From Falsiroseomonas sp. (GTDB lineage: Bacteria > Pseudomonadota > Alphaproteobacteria > Acetobacterales > Acetobacteraceae): DNA of 39,442 bases. Every line of letters begins with the position of its first letter. The first letter of the stretch is position 1. Below, piece by piece: positions 1-8,447 of this stretch. The DNA lies in the NCBI RefSeq assembly GCF_030695085.1, contig NZ_JAUYTS010000204.1:1-39442 (forward strand), given 5' to 3'. The notes beneath the pieces were generated by a model. The model saw only the letters and a program-made list of their open reading frames with translations. It was not told the DNA's origin and did no database searches. The position numbers were made by a program, and so were the translations under genes.

Positions 1-633
1 AACCGGAGCCTCGGCGCGAACCGGGGCCGGGGTTTGCGTCGGTGCCGGGGCCTCGGCCGCACGTGCGGGCTCAGCCTCGGCCTGCGGCTCCGGCTGCTCC
101 TCCACCACCGGCGGCGGGGCGCGACGGGCTTCCTCGGCGGCGCGACGCGCCTCCTCGGCGGCCAGGCGCTCCTCATCCTCGGCGCGGCGGCGGTCTTCCT
201 CAGCGCGGCGCGCGGCTTCCTCGGCGGCGGAGCGGACCTGGAGCGCCTGGCGCTCACGCTCCTCCCGCTGCCGCTGCGCTTCGGCGCGGCGCTGTTCCTC
301 GAGCACGCGCTGGCGCGTGGCGAGTTCCGATTGTGTCAGCGGGCGGCCTGCCGCGGCGGGCGGCTTGCCGGCCGGGCCGGCCGCGCGCGGCGGCCCACCG
401 GCCGGGCGTGGCCCAACCGCCGGCCCGGCAACGCCGGGCTTGGGCTGCGCCGCGGGTGTGCCGGGGGTCGCGGCGCGCTTCTTCAGCACCTCGACCTGCA
501 CCACCTTGCTGCGGCCATGGCTGAAGGACTGGCGCACGCTGCCAGCATCCACCGTCTTGCCCAATTCCAAGCGCCCACCCGGCCGCAAGGAGAGCCGGCC
601 CTTGGCCGCATCCTGGTCGTTCTGGTCGCTCAT
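1..633 (-). CDS. infB: Translation initiation factor IF-2, N-terminal part (runs off the window)
   Basis: IF-2 is the GTPase that places initiator tRNA on the 30S subunit. Only the first 211 codons are present. Residues about 11-53 form the IF-2 N-terminal segment (RLSLRPGGR, VRQSFSHGRS, VVQVEVLKKR). Next comes a Gly/Pro/Ala linker, then a long charged Glu/Arg/Ala helix and a Pro/Glu-rich stretch. The GTPase domain lies outside the window. It is the last gene of rimP-nusA-ylxR-infB, 181 nt after the ylxR stop. The start at 633 (MSDQND) is chosen because it gives the usual family N-terminus. An in-frame ATG at 666 would add 11 residues. Neither start has a strong Shine-Dalgarno, and E. coli infB is known to use several in-frame starts. 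The product is certain, the exact start is not. Confidence 0.93.
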   Translation of the reverse strand, partial: MSDQNDQDAAKGRLSLRPGGRLELGKTVDAGSVRQSFSHGRSKVVQVEVLKKRAATPGTPAAQPKPGVAGPAVGPRPAGGPPRAAGPAGKPPAAAGRPLTQSELATRQRVLEEQRRAEAQRQREERERQALQVRSAAEEAARRAEEDRRRAEDEERLAAEEARRAAEEARRAPPPVVEEQPEPQAEAEPARAAEAPAPTQTPAPVRAEAPV

Positions 634-814
634 CCGCCGATCCGAACCTGATCTTTCGTCCGTCATGTCCAGCCGCGCGTTGAACGCGGCACCCTGTGCT
701 TCCGCGCATGCGCGGGTGAAGTCGGTACCGCACCCCGAAACCGCGGAGCACAGCGATCATACCCCCTCCAGCCACCGCCGGATGGTCCCCGGTCGCCGCC
801 GGGGGGCGGTCCGC

Positions 815-1534
815 CTAGGGCAGCGCCAGAGGAACTCCCCCGTTTGGCGCGTTGCCCCTGCCATCGGCTGCGGCGGCGACGCCCGCGAGCCGTGCGGCTT
901 CCGCCGCGATCGCCAGCGCCAGTTTCCCCGGCGCCACCGCAACATGCACCGCCCGGTCACGACCGAACAGCGCCCCAAGCTCCTCGCCGGTCAGCGGGGT
1001 TACCGCTGGCACCTGCCGGAGCCCAACCAACCGGGCCCGTTCCGCCGCGCTGCCATCCGAAGCCTGGACCAGCAACGCAGCACGTCCCGTCTGCAGCCAC
1101 TCCAGGGCTGCCTGCCATCCGCTCACCGCCTGCCCGGCCCGCCGTGCCAAGCCGACAAGATCGCGGACCCGCCCATGCAGGCCGGTCTCGATCCGCGCGC
1201 GAAGGTCGGGGAGGACGTGCACCGGACCACGCGCGGCCTTGGCAAAGGCCCCGCGGGTTGCGGCACGTTCTAACACATCGGCCCGGGCGCTCAACCACAT
1301 TCCCCGGCCGGGCAGCCTTGCGTTCAGGTCGGGGACCAGTTCGCGGTCCGGCGACAGCACGAAGCGCAGCATCGCTTCCTTCGGCAACCGCTCACGCGTC
1401 ACCAGGCAACGGCGCAGCGGGCCGGTCTCCGGCTCCTCCGCGTCATCCACCTCGGTCGCCACGACCTGCGGCAAAGGCTCCGGCGTGGGGGCCGGCGTCA
1501 GGTCAGGTCCTGGCTGCGTCGTCTTGTTCCCCAT
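815..1534 (-). CDS. ylxR: YlxR-YlxQ fusion: DUF448 plus L7Ae-like RNA-binding protein
   Basis: This 239-residue protein carries an N-terminal YlxR/DUF448 module (RRCLVTRERLPKEAMLRF, then LPGRGMWLS). Its C-terminal module resembles the L7Ae/YlxQ RNA-binding fold (VGLARRAGQAVSGW to about residue 230). In Firmicutes these are two neighbouring genes; one fused gene between nusA and infB is common in alphaproteobacteria. The start at 1534 is favoured by a strong GGAGGGGG about 6 nt upstream. It overlaps the nusA 3' end by 32 nt, so translation is probably coupled. Upstream in-frame codons exist but would extend a basic, non-conserved tail far into nusA. The role is inferred from family and context: a nucleic-acid-binding factor linked to transcription or ribosome assembly. 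Confidence 0.88.
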   Translation of the reverse strand: MGNKTTQPGPDLTPAPTPEPLPQVVATEVDDAEEPETGPLRRCLVTRERLPKEAMLRFVLSPDRELVPDLNARLPGRGMWLSARADVLERAATRGAFAKAARGPVHVLPDLRARIETGLHGRVRDLVGLARRAGQAVSGWQAALEWLQTGRAALLVQASDGSAAERARLVGLRQVPAVTPLTGEELGALFGRDRAVHVAVAPGKLALAIAAEAARLAGVAAAADGRGNAPNGGVPLALP

Positions 1535-3230
1535 CGGGTTCCCCCTCCGGTGCCGCTTCGCCGAGGTCTTCGGTTGCTGCGTCTTCGGTCCAGCCTTCCG
1601 GGATTTCCCCTGTGGCGTCGCCTTCCGTGACTTCAGAATCCTCAGCCCCCGCTTCCTCGCCCTCGGCGTCGTCATATTCGCCATTCTGCGCGGCCAGCGC
1701 GCCCACCACATCCTCGTCGCCGAACCAGCCGGCGGATTGCCTTGCGGCGAGGATCACGGCATTCGCCGTCTCCTCATCCACCGCATCCGTGCCGAGGATC
1801 TCGACCAGCTCATCGCCGGCCAGATCCGCCAGATCCTCCAGCGACTTCACGCCCTTCTCGCCGAGCGCCACCAGCATGGCGGGGGAGAAGCCGCCAACCT
1901 CGGCCACCGCATCCTCCACGCCCATCTCGCGGCGCTTGTCGTCCATTTCGCTTTCGCGCTTGTCGAGGAAGGCCTGGGCGCGGCGCTTCAGCTCCGCCGC
2001 CACATTCTCATCGAAGCCCTCGATCTCGGCGAGTTCCTCGTCATCGACGTTGATGATGTCTTCAATGGAGCCGAACCCTTCGGTCACCAGCAGCCCGGCA
2101 ATGACGTCATCGACGTCCAGCCCCTCGACAAACAACCCGCTGCGCTTACGGAAGTCTTCCTGGCGGCGTTCCGATTCCTCGGCTTCCGTCAGGATGTCCA
2201 CATCGTAACGCGTGAGCTGAGATGCAAGACGCACATTCTGGCCGCGACGCCCGATCGCCAGCGAAAGCTGGTCATCCGGCACCACCACCTCGACGCGCCG
2301 CGCATCATCGTCCAGCACCACCTTGGTGACCTCGGCAGGCGCCAGGGCGTTGACGATGAAGGTGGCCTGGTCGGGCGACCACGGAATGATGTCGATCTTC
2401 TCGCCCTGCAGTTCCTGCACCACCGCCTGCACGCGCGAGCCGCGCATGCCGACGCAGGCACCGACCGGGTCGATGGAGCTGTCGCGCGAGATCACTGCCA
2501 TCTTGGCCCGCGACCCCGGGTCGCGCGCCACCGCCTTGATCTCGATGATGCCATCGTAGATTTCCGGCACTTCCTGCGCGAACAGCTTGGCCAGGAAGCC
2601 CGGATGCGTGCGCGACAGGAAGATCTGCGGGCCGCGCGGTTCCTCGCGCACGTCGTAGATATAGGCGCGCACCCGGTCGCCATTGCGGAACGCCTCGCGC
2701 GGGATGGTCTCGTCGCGGCGCAGCAGGGCCTCGGCCTTGCCGAGCTCGACCATCAGGTTCCCATATTCGGTGCGCTTGACGACGCCGTTGATGACCTCGC
2801 CGACGCGATCCTTGTATTCCAGGTACTGCTTGTTGCGCTCAACCTCGCGCACGCGCTGCACGATCACCTGCTTGGCGGTCTGGGCGGCGATGCGGCCGAA
2901 ATCGATTGGCGGCAGCGGGTCGATGATGAACTCGCCGGTCTTGATGCCCGGCTTGATCTTCTGCGCGATGCGCAGCGAAAGCTGCGTCGCCTCATTCTCC
3001 ACCGGCTCGGCATCCACCACTTCGGTCCAGCGCGAGAGCTTCACCTCACCCGACTTGCGGTCGATGACGGCGCGGATGTCCTTCTCATGGCCATACTTGG
3101 CGCGGCCGGCCTTCTGAATGGCCTGCTCCATCGCCTCGAGCACCTCGTCGCGCTCGATCATCTTCTCGCGGGCGACGGCATCCGCCACCAGCAGCAGTTC
3201 CGGGCGCGCGATCGCGACATCCATCGCCAT
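1503..3230 (-). CDS. nusA: Transcription termination/antitermination factor NusA
   Basis: NusA binds RNA polymerase and nascent RNA and controls pausing, termination and rRNA antitermination. The 575-residue product has an N-terminal polymerase-binding domain (about 1-130), an S1 domain ([20 protein letters not shown]), two KH domains ([36 protein letters not shown]) and C-terminal helix-hairpin repeats. It ends in a strongly acidic tail of about 50 residues, which makes it longer than the E. coli protein. The start at 3230 ([13 protein letters not shown]) lies 4 nt after the rimP stop, with GAGGA about 10 nt upstream; the ATG at 3224 is an alternative. A much longer reading frame to 3419 is only the antisense phase of rimP-like sequence. 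Expression is likely driven from the rimP promoter. Confidence 0.97.
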   Translation of the reverse strand: MAMDVAIARPELLLVADAVAREKMIERDEVLEAMEQAIQKAGRAKYGHEKDIRAVIDRKSGEVKLSRWTEVVDAEPVENEATQLSLRIAQKIKPGIKTGEFIIDPLPPIDFGRIAAQTAKQVIVQRVREVERNKQYLEYKDRVGEVINGVVKRTEYGNLMVELGKAEALLRRDETIPREAFRNGDRVRAYIYDVREEPRGPQIFLSRTHPGFLAKLFAQEVPEIYDGIIEIKAVARDPGSRAKMAVISRDSSIDPVGACVGMRGSRVQAVVQELQGEKIDIIPWSPDQATFIVNALAPAEVTKVVLDDDARRVEVVVPDDQLSLAIGRRGQNVRLASQLTRYDVDILTEAEESERRQEDFRKRSGLFVEGLDVDDVIAGLLVTEGFGSIEDIINVDDEELAEIEGFDENVAAELKRRAQAFLDKRESEMDDKRREMGVEDAVAEVGGFSPAMLVALGEKGVKSLEDLADLAGDELVEILGTDAVDEETANAVILAARQSAGWFGDEDVVGALAAQNGEYDDAEGEEAGAEDSEVTEGDATGEIPEGWTEDAATEDLGEAAPEGEPDGEQDDAART

Positions 3231-3234
3231 GGCG

Positions 3235-3939
3235 TCAGTTCCTCTTCGGGGTTGAGCGGCGACGGGGGGCGGGAGGGGCTTCCTCCTCCACCTCCGGCGC
3301 TTCAGCGGATTCGTCTTCGGCAACCGGCGGCTCGAGCGCCGCATCGTCTTCTCCGGCCGGCGGCTCAAGCGCCGCATCGCCTTCTCCGGCCGGCGGCTCA
3401 AGCGCCGCACGGCGGGCATCGGCGACGGCGGCCAGCGCCGCGCTGTGCTCGATCAGCGCATCGGTCAGCACCAGCTTGGCGCGGCGGATGTTGCCGCGCG
3501 GCACCACCAGCTCCGTGCCATCCTCCAGCCGGAGGCGGACTTCCTGCGCATCGGCGCCGAGCGCGATGCCGCGCAGCCGCCGCCGGTTGTCCTGCGGCAC
3601 CTGCAGATCCACGCTGGCGAGCTGGCCGGCGTAGCGGTTCCAGTCCTTCACGCGGGTCAGGGGCCGGTCGATGCCGGCGGAGGAGACCTCGAGCGACCAT
3701 TCGCTGCGGATCGGGTCCTCCACATCGAGCACGGCGCCGACGGCGTGGCTGATGATCTCGCAATCCTCCACACGGAAGGTCGCTTCATCGGCCCGGTCGG
3801 CCATGATCTGCACCACCGGCCGTTCCTTGCCGCTGACCTGCACGCGCACCAGCTCGTAGCCAAGCTGGACCAGCGTGGGCAGGATCGCCGTGGCGATACG
3901 GGCCTCGAGGCCCTCGTGATGGGGTTGGTCGTCGTCCAT
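3235..3939 (-). CDS. rimP: Ribosome maturation factor RimP with a repeat-bearing acidic tail
   Basis: RimP is needed for maturation of the 30S subunit. This 234-residue product has the family core ([63 protein letters not shown]) up to about residue 165. Beyond that is a non-family tail of about 65 residues containing three imperfect 11-residue repeats ([33 protein letters not shown]) and a basic end. The start at 3939 ([10 protein letters not shown]) fits the family; upstream in-frame codons would be leader sequence. It is the first gene of its operon, and nusA begins 4 nt after its stop. Confidence 0.95.
   Translation of the reverse strand: MDDDQPHHEGLEARIATAILPTLVQLGYELVRVQVSGKERPVVQIMADRADEATFRVEDCEIISHAVGAVLDVEDPIRSEWSLEVSSAGIDRPLTRVKDWNRYAGQLASVDLQVPQDNRRRLRGIALGADAQEVRLRLEDGTELVVPRGNIRRAKLVLTDALIEHSAALAAVADARRAALEPPAGEGDAALEPPAGEDDAALEPPVAEDESAEAPEVEEEAPPAPRRRSTPKRN
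3325..3410 (-). repeat. Three in-frame 33-bp tandem repeats inside rimP
   Basis: Copies lie at 3325-3357, 3358-3390 and 3391-3410 (the last partial) with only one or two differences. The 33-bp period keeps frame and encodes the 11-residue repeats of the RimP tail. It looks like a recent slippage expansion in a disordered region. Confidence 0.85.
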
Positions 3940-3984
3940 TGATGCCTTCCAGGCCGACGAGCCCGGGGCCGGGAAGCGGCCAAC

Positions 3985-4012
3985 AAAAAAGGCGGCCCGG
4001 TTAGGGGCCACC
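3985..4012 (-). terminator. Intrinsic terminator-like hairpin in the rimP leader (candidate attenuator)
   Basis: On the minus strand the sequence GGTGGCCC (4012-4005) pairs with GGGCCGCC (3998-3991), giving 8 bp with one G-U, closed by a 6-nt loop. Six T residues follow at once (3990-3985). It lies after the predicted rimP promoter and about 46 nt before the rimP start, so it would stop transcripts of the rimP-nusA-ylxR-infB operon unless read through. The stem and T-run are seen directly; the attenuator role is inferred. Confidence 0.7.
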
Positions 4013-4046
4013 TCCCGGACAGGTCGGAAAGCGATCTCGCATCACT

Positions 4047-4075
4047 ACTATATGTCCGATCATCGGCTGCTGCAA
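4047..4075 (-). promoter_or_regulatory. Sigma70-type promoter for rimP-nusA-ylxR-infB
   Basis: The minus strand reads TTGCAG (4075-4070), a 17-nt spacer, then TATAGT (4052-4047). Transcription would begin near 4040, giving a leader of about 100 nt that contains the terminator-like hairpin at 3985-4012. The hexamers and spacing are good for this GC-rich genome, and it is the best promoter match I found in the region. Confidence 0.6.
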
Positions 4076-4210
4076 GCGCCGCGGCATCCGGCTTTGCGCG
4101 ACGTCATCGGTTGCCGCCGTGATGACGGGCCGGCGTCGATGTGTCGGCGGAACTGACGCCGCTGCCGGCGCAATACGTCCGCGCCCATTCAAGTTGTTGA
4201 TCCGTAACAG

Positions 4211-4226
4211 TGGCACTGCGTTTGCT
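4211..4226 (+). promoter_or_regulatory. Sigma54 (RpoN) -24/-12 promoter of the PEP-CTERM gene
   Basis: TGGCAC (4211-4216), 5 nt, TTGCT (4222-4226) fits the RpoN consensus TGGCACG-N4-TTGCW with the exact GG-to-GC spacing; only the G at consensus position 7 differs. Start of transcription would be near 4237, leaving a leader of about 47 nt before the ATG at 4284. PEP-CTERM genes in Zoogloea and relatives are reported to be RpoN-dependent with the PrsK/PrsR pair, which makes the location meaningful. An inverted pair GGCGTC/GACGCC (4132-4137, 4155-4160) lies upstream where an enhancer site could be. Confidence 0.65.
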
Positions 4227-4283
4227 TTGGCCAGGACCGCGGAGCCTTGGTCTGCAATCACATCAGAGCGAGTGGAGGCCTTG

Positions 4284-4898
4284 ATGACGAAGCGGCGCGG
4301 TACTGGTCTGTATTTCCTGGCGGCGGCGCTCAGCGCCACCCTACTGGCGACGAAACCCGCGGCGGCGGGCCTGGTGGATTGCCCGCCGATGTACACCTCG
4401 GACTTCGGCGCGCAGGTGGAGAACCTCGCCGGCACGCAATCCGCGGCCAGCGCCTGCCAGTATCTGACCCCGGCCGATCCCGCCAATGTCGCGAACATCG
4501 TCAACATCAACGCGGCGGGCTTCTTCGGCCTCACCGATTGGCAGGATAACGGCCAGACCCTGCTGGCGGATGCCGCCAGCACCGGCCAGTTCGGCACCTG
4601 GTCCGTCAGCAATGTGAATTTCACGCTGTTCGACTACATCATCGTCTTCAAGGATGGCCCCGGCACCAATCTGACTGCCTTCCTGCTGAACGAACTGTTT
4701 TCGGAAGGCGTCTGGACCACCCCCTTCTTCAACCCGCCCTTCGACCTGCCCGCCGGCAAGTTCTCCGAGGATGTCGCGCATCTGACCGTCGCCAGGCGGG
4801 CCGTGGCGGTGCCGGAGCCGGCCTCGCTTGCGCTGTTCGGGACCGGCATGATGGGCCTCGGCCTGCTGCTGCGCCGGCGCCGCCAAATAGCCGCGTGA
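4284..4898 (+). CDS. PEP-CTERM sorting-domain surface/exported protein
   Basis: The 204-residue product starts with a signal peptide (basic MTKRRG, hydrophobic core, AAAG cleavage region near residue 28). It ends in a PEP-CTERM tail from about residue 176: VPEPASLALFG, a short transmembrane helix, then RRRR. That tail is the sorting signal cut by exosortase for delivery to the outside, often linked to exopolysaccharide and floc formation. The central region (residues 30-170) has two Cys and no domain I recognise. The start at 4284 has GGAGG 5 nt upstream and excludes a non-conserved 55-residue extension. It stands alone on the plus strand between trmB and rimP, converging on trmB with a 17-nt gap. 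No exosortase gene is in the window. Confidence 0.88.
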   Translation: MTKRRGTGLYFLAAALSATLLATKPAAAGLVDCPPMYTSDFGAQVENLAGTQSAASACQYLTPADPANVANIVNINAAGFFGLTDWQDNGQTLLADAASTGQFGTWSVSNVNFTLFDYIIVFKDGPGTNLTAFLLNELFSEGVWTTPFFNPPFDLPAGKFSEDVAHLTVARRAVAVPEPASLALFGTGMMGLGLLLRRRRQIAA

Positions 4899-4915
4899 AG
4901 GGTTGATCCGGCCGA

Positions 4916-5626
4916 TCAGCGCCGGGTGAAGACCCACCAGACCGGCTGCCGCCCCGCGCGCACCGCCTTGGCCTCATACCGCGTGCCGGGTGTGCCTTCG
5001 GGGCGGGTGGTGTGGCGGGCGGCCAGGGTGAAAAGCGCCTGGTCGGCGAACACCTCCGCGACCCAGGCCTGGTAGGTCGGATCGTCGCTGGCGATGCGCC
5101 ATTCACCGCCCGGGCGCAGCACGCGGGCGACCATGGGCAGCATTTCGGGATGCACGAAGCGGCGCTTGGAATGGCGGGATTTCGGCCAGGGGTCGGGGAA
5201 CATCAGCATCAGCCGGTCCAGCGCGCCCTCCGGCAGCAGGCCCAGCAGGTGCCGGGCATCCTGCGGCCACAGCTTCAGGCTTTGCGGCAGCGGCGCCGTC
5301 GCCTCCCCGCCATCCGGCACCAGCCGGGTCAGCAGGGAACACAACCCGTTCTCGAACACTTCGGAGGCGATATAGGCCACATCGGGATGGGCGCGGTGCT
5401 GTTCCAGCGCATGTTCGCCGCCCCCGAAGCCGACTTCGAGCCACAGCCTCGCGCCGGGCATGCCGAAGGCGGCCAGCGGGTCGGCGGCCTGCTCCGGCAT
5501 CAGCCGCAGCCGCGGCAGGGTGGCGTCCAGCAGCAATTGCTGGCGCGGCCGCAGCTTATGGCCGCGCTGGCGGCCATAGAGCCGGTCCGGCACGCCCTCG
5601 GCCAGTGGCGGACGGTCTGCGGTCAT
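4916..5626 (-). CDS. trmB: tRNA (guanine-N7-)-methyltransferase TrmB
   Basis: TrmB uses SAM to make m7G46 in tRNA variable loops. The 236-residue protein has SAM motif I EVGFGGGEH (64-72) and the family signature FPDPWPKSRHSKRR (141-154). The C-terminal GTRYEAKA/VWWVFTRR region is also typical. The start at 5626 is preceded by GAGG 6 nt upstream. It follows metK at 93 nt, the order often seen in alphaproteobacteria. A strong intrinsic-terminator-like hairpin sits 17 nt before its ATG, so transcription from metK must read through or be attenuated. Confidence 0.95.
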   Translation of the reverse strand: MTADRPPLAEGVPDRLYGRQRGHKLRPRQQLLLDATLPRLRLMPEQAADPLAAFGMPGARLWLEVGFGGGEHALEQHRAHPDVAYIASEVFENGLCSLLTRLVPDGGEATAPLPQSLKLWPQDARHLLGLLPEGALDRLMLMFPDPWPKSRHSKRRFVHPEMLPMVARVLRPGGEWRIASDDPTYQAWVAEVFADQALFTLAARHTTRPEGTPGTRYEAKAVRAGRQPVWWVFTRR

Positions 5627-5642
5627 GAAGCGCCTCGAAACG

Positions 5643-5674
5643 AAAAAGGGGCGACGGGCCTGCGCCCGCCGCCC
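5643..5674 (-). terminator. Intrinsic terminator between metK and trmB
   Basis: On the minus strand an 11-bp stem (5674-5664 with 5659-5649, one G-U) with a 4-nt loop is followed by C then five T (5647-5643). It is a textbook factor-independent terminator for metK, but lies only 17 nt before trmB, leaving no space for a trmB promoter after it. Confidence 0.75.
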
Positions 5675-5719
5675 AATCAGGCAGGACCGGTCCGCGCCGA
5701 AGCGCGGGCCGGGTAAGGT

Positions 5720-6907
5720 TCAGCGGTTGAAGGCGCGGCGGATCTCATCCGCCAAGTCCGTCTTTTCCCAGGTGAAGGTGCCCTTCTCCGGGTCCGGCGT
5801 GCGGCCGAAATGGCCGTAGGCGCTGGTCACCGCATAGATCGGGCGGTTCAGGTGCAGGTGTTCGCGGATGCCGCGCGGGGACAGGTTCATCAGCCCGTCC
5901 ATCACCTTGGCTAGCTTCGCCTCGTCCACATCCTTGCCGGTGCCGTGCAGGTCGAAATACACCGACAGCGGCTTGGAGACGCCGATCGCGTAGCTCACCT
6001 GGATCGTGCACTTCTCGGCAATGCCGGAGGCGACGACGTTCTTCGCCACATAGCGCGCGGCATAGGCGGCGGAACGGTCGACCTTGGTCGGGTCCTTGCC
6101 GGAGAACGCGCCGCCGCCATGCGGCGCCGCGCCGCCATAGGTATCGACGATGATCTTGCGCCCGGTCAGGCCGCAGTCGCCATCGGGGCCGCCGATGACG
6201 AAGGTGCCGGTCGGGTTCACATACAGCTCGTTCTCCGGGCACATCCAGCCCTTCGGCAGGCTGCTCTCGATGATCGGGCGGATCATCCGCTTGATCTCGG
6301 CCTGGTCGAGGCGTTCCTCGTGCTGGGTCGAGACCACGATGCTGGTCGCGCCCACCGGCTTGCCATCGACATACTTCAGCGTCACCTGGGACTTCGCATC
6401 CGGCAGCAGCCCGGCCACGGCCAGATCCCCGGCGCGGCGCATCTCGGCGATGCGGCGCAGGATCAGGTGGGCGTAGTACAGCGGCGCCGGCATCAGTTCC
6501 GGCGTCTCGCTGCAGGCGTAGCCGAACATGATGCCCTGGTCGCCGGCGCCTTCATCCTTGTTGCCGGCCGCGTCCACGCCCTGTGCGATATGCGCGGACT
6601 GGGCGTGCAGGTGGCATTCGATGCTGGCGTTCTGCCAGTGGAAGCCTTCCTGCTCATAGCCGATGTCGCGGATCGCCATGCGCGTCAGGTGCATGAGCAA
6701 CTCAGGCGTGACACTGCCCGGGCCACGGGTTTCGCCGGCCAGCACCACCCGGTTGGTGGTCACGAGAGTCTCGCAAGCCACGCGGGCATAGGGGTCGGCC
6801 GAGAGGTAGGCGTCGAGCACGGTATCCGAGATGCGATCCGCCACCTTGTCCGGGTGGCCTTCGGAAACGCTCTCGGACGTGAAAAGGTATTCGCCCTTGT
6901 CGCGCAT
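5720..6907 (-). CDS. metK: S-adenosylmethionine synthetase MetK
   Basis: MetK makes SAM from methionine and ATP. The 395-residue product shows GHPDK (17-21, with the catalytic His18), the nonapeptide-like [12 protein letters not shown] (120-131), and the phosphate-binding GGGAFSGKD loop (264-272) followed by [12 protein letters not shown]. The start at 6907 ([20 protein letters not shown]) matches the family; the open frame continues far upstream but is antisense to nothing conserved. GAGG lies about 11 nt upstream. The product supplies SAM to TrmB next door. I did not recognise a SAM riboswitch in the leader of about 73 nt, although two GC hairpins are present there. Confidence 0.97.
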   Translation of the reverse strand: MRDKGEYLFTSESVSEGHPDKVADRISDTVLDAYLSADPYARVACETLVTTNRVVLAGETRGPGSVTPELLMHLTRMAIRDIGYEQEGFHWQNASIECHLHAQSAHIAQGVDAAGNKDEGAGDQGIMFGYACSETPELMPAPLYYAHLILRRIAEMRRAGDLAVAGLLPDAKSQVTLKYVDGKPVGATSIVVSTQHEERLDQAEIKRMIRPIIESSLPKGWMCPENELYVNPTGTFVIGGPDGDCGLTGRKIIVDTYGGAAPHGGGAFSGKDPTKVDRSAAYAARYVAKNVVASGIAEKCTIQVSYAIGVSKPLSVYFDLHGTGKDVDEAKLAKVMDGLMNLSPRGIREHLHLNRPIYAVTSAYGHFGRTPDPEKGTFTWEKTDLADEIRRAFNR

Positions 6908-6986
6908 GGCGTGATTCGGCCTCTTGTCGCGGGAGGGCCGGTTCGCCCCGGCCTGGCTAGACAGCCCGGTGGACCCGGGACAGCGG

Positions 6987-7015
6987 CGTATTGCAGTGCG
7001 ATGTGGCGGGGTCAA
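6987..7015 (-). promoter_or_regulatory. Candidate sigma70 promoter of metK
   Basis: The minus strand has TTGACC (7015-7010), a 17-nt spacer and AATACG (6992-6987). The -35 is good and the -10 is weak. It lies about 80 nt upstream of metK, after the end of the DUF7002-like gene. Confidence 0.4.
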
Positions 7016-7050
7016 GGCGGGTGGGCCGCAATTGATACACAGCCCACACG

Positions 7051-7674
7051 TCAGGGTTGTGGCTGGGAATCGATGAACAATTCCGCCAGCCCGGGCACCC
7101 CGCCGGGGATGGCCAGCTCCACCGGCCGGCGGCCACGCGGGTCGGCATAGGCGCCGAGGCGGTGCCAATCGGCCAGGCTGCGGCGATGCCGCGGGTGCCG
7201 TACCGCCCCGGTGTTGATCGGCGTAAGCCGCGCCGCGGCCCCATGCCGTTCCAGCAGTCGCCGCAGATCGACCCGCAATTCCACCTGCGGCCGCTTGGGG
7301 TCCGCCGCGCGCAGCCCTGCCACGCGGGCGGGGTCCAGCCAGAAGAAGACATGGCCATTGATGTGGCGCCGCCATTGCGCCGGCGTGGTGCCGCTGCCCT
7401 CCAGCGCCGGCCCCAGCTTGCTGTCCCACATCTGTTGGCGCCGCAGTTCCACCTCCCCATGCAGGCGGTGGCGCAGCGTGGTGAAACGGTCGCGATTGCA
7501 CTCCAGCAGGCGGGTCGCCTCCGGCTCCGGTACCTCGAACAGCGCCACGAGGGCTGCCGCCGAAAGCAGGCCGTGCCGCCGCAGCATGGGCAGCGCGGCC
7601 CGCGGCGCCAGGTGCCAGGCAACGCCGCCGGTCGCAGCGATCAGCGCCTCCGCATCCCAGCCCGGCAGGCTCAT
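7051..7674 (-). CDS. Uncharacterised DUF7002-like protein, coupled to dapB
   Basis: This 207-residue soluble protein has no signal peptide. The N-terminus ([24 protein letters not shown]) and the later [19 protein letters not shown] and RSLADW segments resemble DUF7002-type proteins, which recall small ADP-ribosyltransferase folds (a His near the N-terminus, then a IL..GLL-like stretch). This is a resemblance by eye; no activity can be claimed. The start at 7674 ([11 protein letters not shown]) overlaps the dapB stop in ATGA, so it is translationally coupled to dapB and shares its transcript. The strong coupling to a lysine-biosynthesis gene is the main clue to its setting, not its function. 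Confidence 0.6.
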   Translation of the reverse strand: MSLPGWDAEALIAATGGVAWHLAPRAALPMLRRHGLLSAAALVALFEVPEPEATRLLECNRDRFTTLRHRLHGEVELRRQQMWDSKLGPALEGSGTTPAQWRRHINGHVFFWLDPARVAGLRAADPKRPQVELRVDLRRLLERHGAAARLTPINTGAVRHPRHRRSLADWHRLGAYADPRGRRPVELAIPGGVPGLAELFIDSQPQP

Positions 7675-8447
7675 CGCATGCCCAGCACATCCATCATGGA
7701 ATACAGCCCCGGCTTGCGGCCGATGATCCATTGCGCCGCGCGCACCGCGCCCACGGCATAGGACCGCCGGTCGAAGCTGCGATGCGTCAGCGCGATGTGT
7801 TCCGTCGCCGCGGCGAAGATCAGCGTGTGTTCCCCCACCACCTGGCCGCCGCGGAGCGCGGCGAAGCCGATGCTGCCGGTGGCGCGTGCGCCGGTATGGC
7901 CATTCCGCCCGCTTTCCATCCCGGCCTGTTCCAGAGTCATGCCCCGCCCGGCCGCCACGGCACGGCCGAGGGCGATGGCGGTGCCGGAGGGCGCATCCAC
8001 CTTCTGCCGGTGGTGCATCTCGACGATCTCGGCATCGTAGCCCTCGGCGGGCAGGGCGGCGGCGAGCTTCTCGGCCAGGGCCAGCACCAGGTTCACCCCC
8101 GGGGCGAAATTCGCGGCATGCACCACCGGCACCTGCGCCGCGGCCTCCGCCACCTCCCGCGTCTGTTCCGCCGAGAGGCCGGAGGAGCCGAGCACCAGCG
8201 GCACGCCATGGCGCGCGGCCAGGATGGCATGCGGCACGGCTTCCTCGGCATGGGTGAAATCGATGACCACATCGCTGGCGGCGAACAGCGCCGCCGCATC
8301 GGGCAGCAACGGCCCGGTGGCCTCGGCGGGTGGGCGGTTGCCGGGGCGGGTGGTGCCGCCGGCCAGCGTGGCACCAGCGCGACGCACCTCCTCGGCCAGC
8401 AGCACGCCCATGCGGCCGGCAATGCCGGCGATGCCAATGCGGATCAT
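7671..8447 (-). CDS. dapB: 4-hydroxy-tetrahydrodipicolinate reductase DapB
   Basis: DapB performs the NAD(P)H-dependent reduction step in lysine and diaminopimelate synthesis. The 258-residue product has the Rossmann [10 protein letters not shown] (5-14), the signature [13 protein letters not shown] with His145/His146 and Lys149, and SGT (154-156) for substrate binding. The C-terminal family motif [14 protein letters not shown] follows. The start at 8447 has AGGGG about 8 nt upstream; the open frame beyond it lacks family similarity. A TTGACC (8504-8499) is a possible -35 element, with a poor -10. Divergent from the Bug receptor gene. Confidence 0.96.
   Translation of the reverse strand: MIRIGIAGIAGRMGVLLAEEVRRAGATLAGGTTRPGNRPPAEATGPLLPDAAALFAASDVVIDFTHAEEAVPHAILAARHGVPLVLGSSGLSAEQTREVAEAAAQVPVVHAANFAPGVNLVLALAEKLAAALPAEGYDAEIVEMHHRQKVDAPSGTAIALGRAVAAGRGMTLEQAGMESGRNGHTGARATGSIGFAALRGGQVVGEHTLIFAAATEHIALTHRSFDRRSYAVGAVRAAQWIIGRKPGLYSMMDVLGMR

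Noticed and set aside
756..761. Internal promoter before infB (minus-strand TATGAT)
   Set aside because: Good -10 hexamer but no acceptable -35 at 16-18 nt upstream.
852..3752. Plus-strand frame of nearly 1 kb codons across ylxR-nusA-rimP
   Set aside because: It is antisense to well-conserved genes and its translation has no recognisable domain; a usual effect of high GC.
6907..7056. SAM riboswitch before metK
   Set aside because: Two GC hairpins are present in the leader but I could not match them to any SAM riboswitch class core by eye.
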